Assembly: GCA_964509885.1 (NCBI GenBank)
Contig: CAZDZL010000018.1
Coordinates: forward strand, 1-64,000
Length of the DNA stretch: 64,000 nucleotides
Direction of reading: 5' to 3'
Origin: Palsa-1447 sp964509885
Lineage (GTDB): Bacteria; Verrucomicrobiota; Verrucomicrobiia; Opitutales; Opitutaceae
Shown here: piece after piece, positions 54,188 to 64,000 of the stretch
How positions within the stretch are numbered: position 1 is the first letter of the stretch
Layout of the letters: each line of letters opens with the position of its first letter
Translations under genes and position numbers: made by a program
The notes under the pieces: generated by a model
Database searches by the model: none
What the model was told of the DNA's origin: nothing
Seen by the model: the letters and a program-made list of their open reading frames with translations, nothing else

Positions 54188-55328
54188 CCGGCCGGATTAG
54201 ACGCGGACCCCCGGGTTGGCGAGTGCCGATTGGGACGGGAGCCCCGGGGCGGTGGGCCAAGATGGCCTGGCGGGCGCCGGCGACGGCGAAGAGCAGCGCG
54301 ACGACGCAGGCCGCGGTGAGGGTCCTCGAGAACGCCGTCGCAAAGGGCGCGGCGAACGGCAGGAGCACCATGATGGCCACGCTCTGCGCCGCGACGACCG
54401 CGAGCGAATGGCGCCCGAGGAAGGCCAGGGGGCGGTACGTGAGGGCCGACGGAAACCGGGCACCGAGGGCCGCGACCAGGTAGGCGACGGCGGCGAAGTC
54501 GGCCATCCGGAACAGGCCCAGCGCCGGCTTGTTGAGCAGGATCCCGAACGTATGTTCGGACCAGACCACGGGCCACTGGAAATGCCGGAAGCCGAACGCG
54601 TAGACGGCCACGGCGGCCGCGGCGGCGAGCACCCAGGGCCTCGGGCGTGCCACCTGCTCCGCCCCGCCGATGCGGGCGTGGCCGATCGCGACGCCCGCGA
54701 TGAAGAGGAACTGCCAGGCAAACAGGTTGAAGCAGCCGGTCACGATGGGGTAGAGGGGGGCGCCGTCGACGGGCGGCGCCCACTGGACGGCGAGCCACAC
54801 GGCCGCGCTCAGGCCGAGGACCAGCCACCGGCGACCCGCCTCGAGGGCCCTGATGACAACAGGCAGCAGGAGCACGAAGGCGCAGTACATCGGCAGGAGG
54901 TCAAGGAGCCCGGGCTGGTAGAGGAGCGAGAGGCCGAGGCCCAGGGATTCGAGGGGGTGCGAGAAGAAGAGCTTGGGCACCGCGGGAGAGCAGTAGCCGA
55001 GGTAGATTTCGACCGCGCGCACGCCCACGAAGGCGGCCAGGAAGGACCCGATATGCCAGCGGTAGATGGACTTGGCCCGCCCGGCCGAGGCGAGGGAGAG
55101 GCCCGCGGCGCCCTGCGTCCTGTACTTGCGGGTGTAGACCCATCCCGCGATGAGCCCCGAAAGGAAGACAAAGCCCTCGGCGGCGGAGAAAATCCCGAGC
55201 GACTGGTCCGTGACAGCGCGGATCTCGGTCGGCAAGTGGTTGATCGTCATGCAGACAAGAAACAACCCCCGCAGAGTGTCGAACCGCAGGTCGCGGATGC
55301 CCGGAAGCACTTCAAACTTGGACTTCAA
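54168..55328 (-). CDS. OpgC-like membrane acyltransferase
   Basis: 386 residues from a TTG start; a GTG six codons later is the alternative and there is no ATG near. RDLRFDTLRGLFLVCMTINHL is the OpgC start pattern, followed by GFVFLSGLIAGWVYTRKY and about ten helices. OpgC adds succinyl groups to periplasmic glucans; other members modify other glycans. The C-terminus is Pro/Arg-rich. It is divergent from the oligopeptidase gene with only 24 bases between the starts. Confidence 0.78.
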   Translation of the reverse strand: MKSKFEVLPGIRDLRFDTLRGLFLVCMTINHLPTEIRAVTDQSLGIFSAAEGFVFLSGLIAGWVYTRKYRTQGAAGLSLASAGRAKSIYRWHIGSFLAAFVGVRAVEIYLGYCSPAVPKLFFSHPLESLGLGLSLLYQPGLLDLLPMYCAFVLLLPVVIRALEAGRRWLVLGLSAAVWLAVQWAPPVDGAPLYPIVTGCFNLFAWQFLFIAGVAIGHARIGGAEQVARPRPWVLAAAAAVAVYAFGFRHFQWPVVWSEHTFGILLNKPALGLFRMADFAAVAYLVAALGARFPSALTYRPLAFLGRHSLAVVAAQSVAIMVLLPFAAPFATAFSRTLTAACVVALLFAVAGARQAILAHRPGAPVPIGTRQPGGPRLIRPDDARAA

Positions 55329-55352
55329 TTAGGTTTGCCGACAGTCTGTACC

Positions 55353-57530
<2,178 letters not shown>

Positions 57531-57548
57531 GCGTCCGCCTCAGGCTGC

Positions 57549-57569
57549 AAAGCCCCCGAGGGCGGGGCT
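57549..57569 (-). terminator. Rho-independent terminator of the sulfotransferase gene
   Basis: On the minus strand a 6-bp stem (57569-57564 with 57556-57551) with a 7-base loop is followed by TTT, directly after the stop codon. It lies between convergent genes. Confidence 0.6.
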
Positions 57570-58090
57570 CACGCGACCCGCGCGCGGCGGGTCTCCGTCG
57601 CGAGGCGCGACACCGCACGGTTGTACCAGGCCAGGTCCGCCTGGTTGCGCTCGAGGATGTAGGCGAAGTCCTCCTCTGGGAGGGTGTAGCGCTCGGTGGC
57701 GCGCCCGGGATTCACGTTGACGCAGGGGCACTCCTCCACGGGACCGACGCCGAACATCGAGCAGAAGAGCTCGATGCTTGCGTCAAACTGCTCGGAGACG
57801 CCCACGAACTCAAAGTCCTCGATGGGCTTGTTCGCCAGGTAGCGGCAGGCCTCGTTCTGCATCCAGTCCAGGTCGGCGAACTGCCTCAGGTCCAGGTTGT
57901 TCTCATGAAGGAGCCTGCAGCAGGTGTCGCGCATGTCCGGCGACCGCAGGAAATGGTGGTAGTTGGACACCAGCCGCTCGACCGGGTGGCGGACCCAGGT
58001 GATGTACCGGCGGCTCGGCAGCAGATCGTCGAAGGCGTCGGCGAGGAAGTGGCCGTGGATGATGCGCGTCCCCTCGGGGATAAGGCCGGG
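57569..58090 (-). CDS. Sulfotransferase-like protein, N-terminus lost in gap
   Basis: About 173 visible residues. IPEGTRIIHGHFLAD and the 3'-phosphate-binding TWVRHPVERLVSNYHHF are hallmarks of the Sulfotransfer_2 family (heparan sulfate 2-O type). The P-loop expected near the N-terminus would lie in or beyond the gap. Across the 100 N the frame appears joined to the TPR protein, but gap length is arbitrary, so fusion is not shown. A separate gene is more likely. Substrate may be a surface glycan. Confidence 0.72.
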   Translation of the reverse strand, partial: PGLIPEGTRIIHGHFLADAFDDLLPSRRYITWVRHPVERLVSNYHHFLRSPDMRDTCCRLLHENNLDLRQFADLDWMQNEACRYLANKPIEDFEFVGVSEQFDASIELFCSMFGVGPVEECPCVNVNPGRATERYTLPEEDFAYILERNQADLAWYNRAVSRLATETRRARVA

Positions 58091-58190
58091 NNNNNNNNNN
58101 NNNNNNNNNNNNNNNNNNNNNNNNNNNNNNNNNNNNNNNNNNNNNNNNNNNNNNNNNNNNNNNNNNNNNNNNNNNNNNNNNNNNNNNNNN
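58091..58190. other. Assembly gap (100 N)
   Basis: Exactly 100 undetermined bases between the sulfotransferase part and the TPR part. True size unknown. Confidence 0.98.
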
Positions 58191-60208
58191 GGCTGGCTTC
58201 CCCGTATCTGCGCGAGCAGCTGCAGGGCGGTCGGGTTGCCGGGCCTCGCCTCAAGGAACACTTCCAGCTGGAGCGCGGCCTCATTCTGGCGCCCCGGAAT
58301 GCTGAGGAGCGCCAGCGCCATGTTGAAGCGGATCTCGGCGGCGTCGGGCTTCAGGTGCAGCGCCTCGTTGTAGTGGGTGAGGGCCTCCGTGGGGCGCCCC
58401 AGGGCGTTCAGCGCGAGGCCGAGGTTGCTGTGCACCTCGGGGTCGTTCGGGTCGAGGCGAAGGGCCTCCTCATACTGGGCGACGGCCTCGACGAGCTGGT
58501 TTGTGTCCGAATAGGCGTTGCCGAGGTTCGCGTGCGCCTCGGCGAGGTCGGGCCGGAGGCGCAGGGCCTCCTTGTACTGCACGATGGCCTCGTCCATGCC
58601 GCCGGGCACCTTGGACAGCGCCGCCCCGAGGTTGCTGTGCGCCGCGGCGAACCCCGGCTGCAGGCGCACGGCCTCCCTCAGCTGGTCGATCGACTCGCTG
58701 ACGTGGCCGGTCATCTTCCCGAGGACATTCCCCAGGTTGTTGCGGGCGGCGACATAGTCCTTTGTCACGCTGAGCGCCGCCCGGAACTCCGCGGCGGCCC
58801 CCTCGAGGTCACCGCGGTCCTCCAGGAGTATCCCCAGGTTGTTGTGCGCCTGCGGGTAGTCCTTCCTCAGGCGCAGGGCCGCCCGGTAGTGCTCGAGCGC
58901 CTGGTCGGGCTGCCCGTGGTTCCTGCACCAAAGCCCCAGGTTGTTGTGCGCCATCCAGCAGTCGGGGTTTTGCGCGAGGGTCGCCCTGTAGAGCGTAGGC
59001 TCGTCGGCGTAGGTGAGGCTCTGCGCGTTGGCGAGGATCCCGAGCACCGCGATTCCCAGGGAGACGAGCGCCCAGCCGGCCGCCCGGCCGGCCGGGGCCG
59101 CGCGGACGAGGAGCCCCGCGATCCCCGCGGCCGCCGCCGCGAGGATCCCCATGCTCGCCAGGTACTGGAAATGGTCGGCGACAAAGGAGAAGACGAAGGG
59201 GTAGACGTTGAAGAAGCCGAGCGCCGGGAAGAGCGAGCCGACGAAGAAGAGCCACGCGGCCAGCGGGCCTCGGGCGCGCCGCCGAAGCGCCCAGAGCCCC
59301 GCGGTCACGGCGGCCGCCATGGCGAGGTAGCCGGCCCAGCCCGGCGCCTGCGCCTGCACGTCCCACCGGGGATAGATGAACATGAGCGGCTGCGGCCAGA
59401 CCAGCTTGCCAAGGTAGAACCAGACCACGCGGCCGGCCAGCAGGCATCGGTCGATGAAGGAGAGGTTGAACGCCGTCCCCTCCGCCCCGATGACGGTGCG
59501 CTCCACCCAGGCGGTGAAGAGCCCGGAGAGCGCCGCAAGCGCGAACCAGGGAATGAGGGGCCCCACGTCGCGCCGCGCCTCGATGCGCCCGCGCTTCCAC
59601 CAGAAGATCACGAGGAGCGCCGCGGGAAGCGTCGCCGTCACCGTCTTCGTGAGGAGCGCGAGCACGAACAGGAGCGTGGCGAGGCGGTAGGCCCCCATGG
59701 CCCCGGGCCCGCCCCTGTCCGCGTCAAACCGGAGGTACGCGAGGCCAGCCAGGAGATAGAGGACGAGCGAGAATGTGTTCTTCTGCTCGGATATCCAGGC
59801 GACGGACTCGACGCAGACCGGGTGGACGACGAAGAGGACCCCGGCGAGGCGGGCGCCGGGAAGGGCGAGGCGCCTCAGGGCGAGGACCAGCAGGTACGCC
59901 GCCGCCGCGTGCTCCAGCACGTTCGTCAGGTGGTAGCCGATTGTCGCGTCGCCCCACAGCAGGTGCTCGATCCAGAACGCGCTGTGGAGGAGCGGATAGT
60001 ACTGCTGCGTGGCGTGGAGGCTGGCCCAGATCTGCACCAGTCCGGACAGCGACTGAAGCTCGGGCTTCGTCACGTGGCCGTCGTCGTCCCAGACCATGCC
60101 CCCGTGAAGGGCCGGCCAGTAGCAGGCGAGCGCGAGGACGAGGAGGAGCGGCGCCGTCCACCACGCGGGGGCGCGGGAATCAGGGGGGGCGGTCGGGGAG
60201 GGGACCAT
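58191..60208 (-). CDS. TMTC-like membrane protein with TPR repeats, C-terminus lost in gap
   Basis: About 672 visible residues. An early loop carries MVWDDDGHV, the acidic motif of TMTC/GT-C proteins; about ten helices lie between 18 and 395; GRVVWFYLGKLVWPQPLMF is the DUF1736-like segment. Seven or eight TPR units follow (AHNNLGLWCRNHGQPDQALE, AHANLGNAYSDTNQLVEAV). It resembles the protein at 1143-3224 and is likely a surface-glycan or protein-glycosylation factor. The 3' end is cut by the assembly gap. Confidence 0.75.
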
Positions 60209-60296
60209 GGGGTGGGACCGGGGAAGACCGGGACATAATTCCGCGCCCGTGACAAACGTAACCGCAGCCGCGGGGGGGGCTTGACCCCGTGCGAAC

Positions 60297-60387
60297 CCGG
60301 CGCCCTCTCCCGGCCGAAAGGGCGGCCCCGGGCCGCCCCTGCCTGGCGCCGGAAGCCTGTGGGATTGCGCGTCATATGCGACACGGG
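60297..60387 (+). promoter_or_regulatory. Nested GC-rich stem structure upstream of serA
   Basis: An 8-bp perfect outer stem (60297-60304 with 60345-60352) encloses a 9-base inverted repeat (60320-60328 with 60330-60338). A further stem of 6 bp with one wobble (60356-60361 with 60382-60387) follows. It lies in the 238-base space between divergent genes and ends 59 bases before the serA ATG. It could be a leader RNA structure; it matches no riboswitch consensus I recognise. Confidence 0.35.
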
Positions 60388-60446
60388 CGCCGCTTTTCCT
60401 TGCTAGGCGCGCCGGCGGCTATTTCGATCATACGCATTTTGCCACA

Positions 60447-62036
60447 ATGAAAGTCCTCGTCGCAGACAAGATATCGTCAAAGGGCGTCGCCTGGCTCCGC
60501 AAGCAGCCGGGCCTCGAGGTCATTGAGGCCTACGGCTCGTCCCCGGCGAGGCTGCTCGAGCTCGTGAAGGACGTGCACGCGATCGCGGTGCGCTCCGAGT
60601 CGAAGATCACGGCGGAGGTCATCGCTGCCGCGCCGCTCCTCAAGGTGGTCGGCCGCGCGGGCGTCGGCGTGGACAACGTCGACGTCGAGGCCGCCACCGA
60701 GCGCGGCGTCATCGTGATGAACACGCCCTCCGGCAACACGATCGCCACGGCCGAGCTCACCTTCACGCACATCCTCTGCGGCGCCCGCCCGGTGCCGCAG
60801 GCCGCCGCCTCCATGCGCGCGGGCCAGTGGGACAGGAAGACCTTCTCCGGGATCGAGCTCTTCAAGAAGACGCTCGGGATCGTCGGCCTCGGCAGGATTG
60901 GCACCGAGGTCGCCCGCCGCGCCCAGGCGTTCGGGATGAGGGTGCTGGCGTTCGACCCGTACCTGGCCCCGAGCCGGGCCAAGGGCATGCAGATCGAGTC
61001 CGTGTCGATGGACGACCTCCTGGCCCAGTCCGACTACATCACGGTCCACATGCCGCTGACGGACGACACCCACTACATGATCGACGAGGCCGCCCTCGCG
61101 AAGTGCAGGAAGGGCGTGCGCCTGTTCAACTGCGCGCGCGGCGGGATCATCAAGGAGGCCGCGCTCGTCGCCGCCCTGAAGAGCGGCCAGGTGGCCGCCG
61201 CGGGGCTCGACGTCTACGAGGAGGAGCCCCTTTCGGCGTCGAGCGAGCTGAGGACGCTGCCCGGCGTGACGCTCACGCCCCACCTCGGGGCCTCCACCGC
61301 TGAGGCCCAGGACGCCGTCGGCGTCGAGGTCGCCGAGCAGATCGCCGACGTGCTCAACGGCGGCGTCATCCGAAACGCGGTCAACATGCCGACCTTGGAC
61401 GCGGCGACGCTCTCCGTCCTGAAGCCCTACCTGGACCTGGGCGCGAAGCTGGGGACCCTCCTGCAGCAGATCTCGCCCGAGCAGGTGGGTGCGCTTCGGA
61501 TCACCTACCTCGGCAAGATCGTCGACCTGGACGCGAACGCCATCACGCGCGCGATCCTGCGCGGCTGGCTGCGGCGCATCAGCGGCGAGAGCGCCAACTA
61601 CGTGAACGCCCCGTTCCTCCTGGAGCGCCTCGGCGTTCGCTGCGAGGTCGTGAAGTCGACCGCCGAGGCCGACTACACGGAGCTGATCCAGGTCGAGGCG
61701 CTGGTCGGGGGCGAGGTGGCGCGAAGCGCCGCGGGCACCCTGATCGGCAAGTCGAGCAGCCCGAGGATCGTCTCCCTGAACGGCAGGGCCGTTGAGGTCG
61801 CCGCCGTCGGCAAGCTCCTCATCATCGAGAACAGCGACGAGCCCGGCATGATAGGGTACGTCGGTACCCTCCTCGGCCGGGACAAGGTCAACATCGCCAA
61901 CATGTCGCTCAGCCGCCAGGAGCCCGGGCAGACGGCCCTCATGGTCATCAACCTGGACAGCGAGCCGAGCGAGGCCGCGCGCCGCGAGCTGAAGGGCCAC
62001 AAGGCGATCACGGTCGCCAAGTTCGTGCTCCTGTAA
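60447..62036 (+). CDS. serA: D-3-phosphoglycerate dehydrogenase
   Basis: 529 residues, the long form. VGRAGVGVDNVDVEAATERG and GIVGLGRIGTEVARR bind NAD, FNCARGGIIKEAALV holds the catalytic Arg region, and LTPHLGASTAEAQ the His. An intervening domain and a C-terminal ACT domain (LLIIENSDEPGMIGYVG) follow, which usually senses serine. It makes the first intermediate of serine synthesis. plsY and hom follow closely on the same strand. Confidence 0.95.
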   Translation: MKVLVADKISSKGVAWLRKQPGLEVIEAYGSSPARLLELVKDVHAIAVRSESKITAEVIAAAPLLKVVGRAGVGVDNVDVEAATERGVIVMNTPSGNTIATAELTFTHILCGARPVPQAAASMRAGQWDRKTFSGIELFKKTLGIVGLGRIGTEVARRAQAFGMRVLAFDPYLAPSRAKGMQIESVSMDDLLAQSDYITVHMPLTDDTHYMIDEAALAKCRKGVRLFNCARGGIIKEAALVAALKSGQVAAAGLDVYEEEPLSASSELRTLPGVTLTPHLGASTAEAQDAVGVEVAEQIADVLNGGVIRNAVNMPTLDAATLSVLKPYLDLGAKLGTLLQQISPEQVGALRITYLGKIVDLDANAITRAILRGWLRRISGESANYVNAPFLLERLGVRCEVVKSTAEADYTELIQVEALVGGEVARSAAGTLIGKSSSPRIVSLNGRAVEVAAVGKLLIIENSDEPGMIGYVGTLLGRDKVNIANMSLSRQEPGQTALMVINLDSEPSEAARRELKGHKAITVAKFVLL

Positions 62037-62040
62037 CCCC

Positions 62041-62709
62041 ATGCCCGCAGCCGCCCCAGCTGACATGCTTGTCCCGCTCGCCCTCGCGGCGGCGGCCGGC
62101 TACCTGCTCGGGGCGCTCCCCTTCGGCTACCTGGTGGCGCGCTCGAGGGGCGTCGACATCTTCTCGGTCGGCAGCAGGAGCCCCGGGGCGACCAACGTGC
62201 GCCGGGTGCTGGGCACCGGCCCCGGCAACGCCGTGCTCCTCCTCGACATCCTGAAGGGGGCCGCCGCCGCGGGCTGGCCGCTCCTGGTCGTCTGGACCGC
62301 GCTCAGCGCGATGGCGGACCGCCACACCCTCGGCTACGTCGGCCTGGCCGCGGCCCTGGTCGGCCACTCGTTCTCCTGCTTCACGCGCTTTCGGGGCGGC
62401 AAGGGCGTCGCGACCGCCGCCGGGGGACTGGCCGTCCTCATGCCGTGCGTGGCCCTGTCCTCCGCAGGAGTCTGGATCGCGGTCTTCTTCGCGAGCCGCT
62501 ACGTGTCGCTGGCGTCGATCGCGGCCGCGGCGAGCCTGCCCCTCTGGTCGTTCCTCTACAAGCAGGGCACGATCGCAATGTGGGTCTCCGGCGTCGTGGC
62601 GCTCTTCGTCATCGTGCGCCACCGCGCCAACATCGGCCGCCTGCTCGGCGGCACGGAAAAGCGCTTCGAGCGCAGGGCGCCCGCCTCGCCCCCGGAGGCA
62701 GGGCCATGA
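62041..62709 (+). CDS. plsY: Glycerol-3-phosphate acyltransferase PlsY
   Basis: 222 residues with about five membrane helices. The three PlsY motifs are visible: GSRSPGATNVRRVLG, GHSFSCFTRFRGGKGVATA and the late helix. It transfers acyl from acyl-phosphate to glycerol-3-phosphate in the first step of phospholipid synthesis. It starts 4 bases after serA and overlaps hom by 4 (ATGA). Confidence 0.93.
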   Translation: MPAAAPADMLVPLALAAAAGYLLGALPFGYLVARSRGVDIFSVGSRSPGATNVRRVLGTGPGNAVLLLDILKGAAAAGWPLLVVWTALSAMADRHTLGYVGLAAALVGHSFSCFTRFRGGKGVATAAGGLAVLMPCVALSSAGVWIAVFFASRYVSLASIAAAASLPLWSFLYKQGTIAMWVSGVVALFVIVRHRANIGRLLGGTEKRFERRAPASPPEAGP

Positions 62710-64000
62710 AGGCTCCCCGCACGCTCCGCATCGGCCTCTGCGGCCTCGGCACGGTGGGCCAGGGCGTCTGGAAGCACTTCGGCCGGTTCCGCTCCGACCT
62801 CGAGGCGCGCCTCGGCGCCCGGATCGTCATCTCGCGCGCGGCCGTCCGGGACCGGAGGAAGGTGCGCGGCGTCAGGGTCCCCGCCTCGAAGCTGACGACG
62901 GACCCGCTCTCGATCGCCACCGATCCGGGCATCGACATCGTGTGCGAGCTGATGGGCGGCACGGGCGTCGCGCGCGAGGTGACCCTCGCCGCGCTCGCCC
63001 GCGGCAAGATCGTCGTCTCGGCCAACAAGGCCCTCATCTGCGCCCACGGGGCGGAGATCCTCGCCACCGCGCGCCGCCACGGCGGACACTTCCTCTTCGA
63101 GGGGAGCGTCGCCGGCGGGATCCCCCTCATCAAGGCCGTCCGCGAGGGTCTGGTCGCCAACCGCTTCCCCCGCATCTGCGGGATCCTGAACGGGACCTGC
63201 AACTACATCCTCACCATGATGGAGCAGCTCGACACGCCCTACGCGAGCGTGCTGAAGGAGGCCAAGCTGCTGGGCTACGCCGAGGCCCAGGAATCCCTCG
63301 ACGTGGAGGGCTGGGACACGGCGCACAAGGCCTCCATCCTGGCGTGGCTCGCCCACGGCGTGTGGGTGAGGCCGGAGCAGATGATCGTCGAGGGCATCGA
63401 GCGGATCACGCCGGCCGACTTCAAGAACGCCTCCGCCCTAGGCTACGGCATCAAGCTGCTCGCCATCATCACGCGCGACTTCGAGACGAACGAGATCGGC
63501 GTCAGGGTCCACCCGACGCTGCTCCCGGAGGACAGCGTGCTGGCGCGCGTGAACGGCGTCTTCAACGCCATCTCGGTCACCGGGGACGTCGTCGGCACGA
63601 CGGTCTACATCGGGCGCGGCGCGGGCCAGGACGCCACCGCGAGCGCCGTCATCAGCGACATCGCCGACGCGGTCGCGCTCATCCTGAACGGGAAGGGCGC
63701 CCACTTCATGGGCGAGGACAGGCCGCCCGCGGCCAAGGGCGCGCGCCTGGCGCCGCCGGAGCGGATCCACGGGCGCTACTACGTGCGGCTCTCCGTCTCC
63801 GACCAGCCCGGCGTCCTCGCGCGGGTGGCGACCATCATGGCGAAGAACCACATGAGCATCGCGAGCGTGATCCAGGGGCCCTCGGAGAAGCCGGGCCTGG
63901 CCTCTCTCGTCCTGACGACGCACGAGAGCGACGAGCGCTCGGTGCGCCGCGCCCTGCGCGCCCTCGGGGGCCTCGGCAGCGTGCGCGAGGCGCCGCTCCT
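62706..64000 (+). CDS. hom: Homoserine dehydrogenase (3' truncated by window)
   Basis: About 431 visible residues; no stop before the window end. IGLCGLGTVGQGVWK binds NAD(P), VSANKALICAHG and FEGSVAGGIPLIKAV are family signatures, ILNGTCNYILTMM and GYAEAQESLDVEGWDTAHK hold the catalytic Lys/Glu region. A C-terminal ACT domain begins near residue 358 (YYVRLSVSDQPGVLARVATI). It reduces aspartate semialdehyde to homoserine for threonine and methionine. Confidence 0.95.
   Translation, partial: MKAPRTLRIGLCGLGTVGQGVWKHFGRFRSDLEARLGARIVISRAAVRDRRKVRGVRVPASKLTTDPLSIATDPGIDIVCELMGGTGVAREVTLAALARGKIVVSANKALICAHGAEILATARRHGGHFLFEGSVAGGIPLIKAVREGLVANRFPRICGILNGTCNYILTMMEQLDTPYASVLKEAKLLGYAEAQESLDVEGWDTAHKASILAWLAHGVWVRPEQMIVEGIERITPADFKNASALGYGIKLLAIITRDFETNEIGVRVHPTLLPEDSVLARVNGVFNAISVTGDVVGTTVYIGRGAGQDATASAVISDIADAVALILNGKGAHFMGEDRPPAAKGARLAPPERIHGRYYVRLSVSDQPGVLARVATIMAKNHMSIASVIQGPSEKPGLASLVLTTHESDERSVRRALRALGGLGSVREAPL

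Noticed and set aside
60297..60387. Cobalamin, SAM or glycine riboswitch before serA
   Set aside because: The conserved core sequences of these classes that I know are not present; only the stems are clear.

Overview
The window is a GC-rich piece of a Gram-negative bacterial chromosome. The outer membrane is implied by a TolC-type channel, a heptose-epimerase homologue and a lipoprotein transglycosylase. The combination of alternative complex III, two TMTC-like TPR membrane proteins, sigma-54, a fabG-acpP-fabF run and many tightly overlapping genes suggests the Verrucomicrobiota/PVC group. That placement is inference; no rRNA or other decisive marker is present. Two runs of exactly 100 N (33115-33214 and 58091-58190) are scaffold gaps that interrupt genes, so the sequence is a draft assembly.

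Layout. 1-0.6 kb: the 3' end of a large surface or tail-fibre-like gene with an S74 intramolecular chaperone. 1.1-8.0 kb (minus strand): a glycan/cell-surface cluster with a TPR-TMTC-like membrane protein, a YfhO/GT-C-like membrane protein, a methyltransferase-GT2 fusion and a nucleotide-sugar epimerase. 8.0-9.5 kb: a VapBC toxin-antitoxin pair and a methyltransferase. 9.6-14.1 kb: a TolC-HlyD-FtsX-LolD type efflux operon. 14.2-25.7 kb: the main respiratory operon, with ActA-ActF of alternative complex III, a small membrane protein, a CcoN-like protein, a CcoO-like cytochrome with a very long Ala/Pro tail, and a membrane-anchored cytochrome c.

25.7-31.2 kb (minus): hldD, proC, a REC-histidine kinase, folD, an SH3-like exported protein and a pseudouridine synthase. 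31.3-32.0 kb: a second VapBC. 32.0-40.5 kb: a ring-cleaving dioxygenase, a CysJ-like flavoreductase (gapped), fabG-acpP-fabF, a lytic transglycosylase that appears to start at CTG, rpmB, a MidA-like methyltransferase, a C-terminal processing protease and tsaD. 40.5-46.7 kb: rpoN, a Ser/Thr kinase, a third PIN toxin-antitoxin pair, an IscA-like protein, ubiE, an HU-like protein and hisS. 46.7-57.5 kb: an acyltransferase, cdd, kbl-tdh, dgt, a DUF3179 protein, an HD hydrolase, an OpgC-like protein and a prolyl oligopeptidase. 57.5-64 kb: a gapped sulfotransferase/TMTC-like region, then serA, plsY and hom (truncated by the window end).

The most unusual observation is the CcoN-like protein at 22520-23923. 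It aligns along its length with cbb3 oxidase subunit I, yet five of the six histidines that bind heme b, heme b3 and CuB in canonical CcoN are replaced (A64, Q205, R255, Q337, Q339; only H256 is kept), and the cross-linked tyrosine is also lost. It sits between a full ActABCDEF set and two c-type cytochromes that keep their heme motifs. This points to a non-oxidase, heme-copper-fold membrane subunit attached to alternative complex III, with no catalytic oxidase subunit in the window. Most junctions in this operon are 4-base ATGA/GTGA overlaps, consistent with translational coupling.
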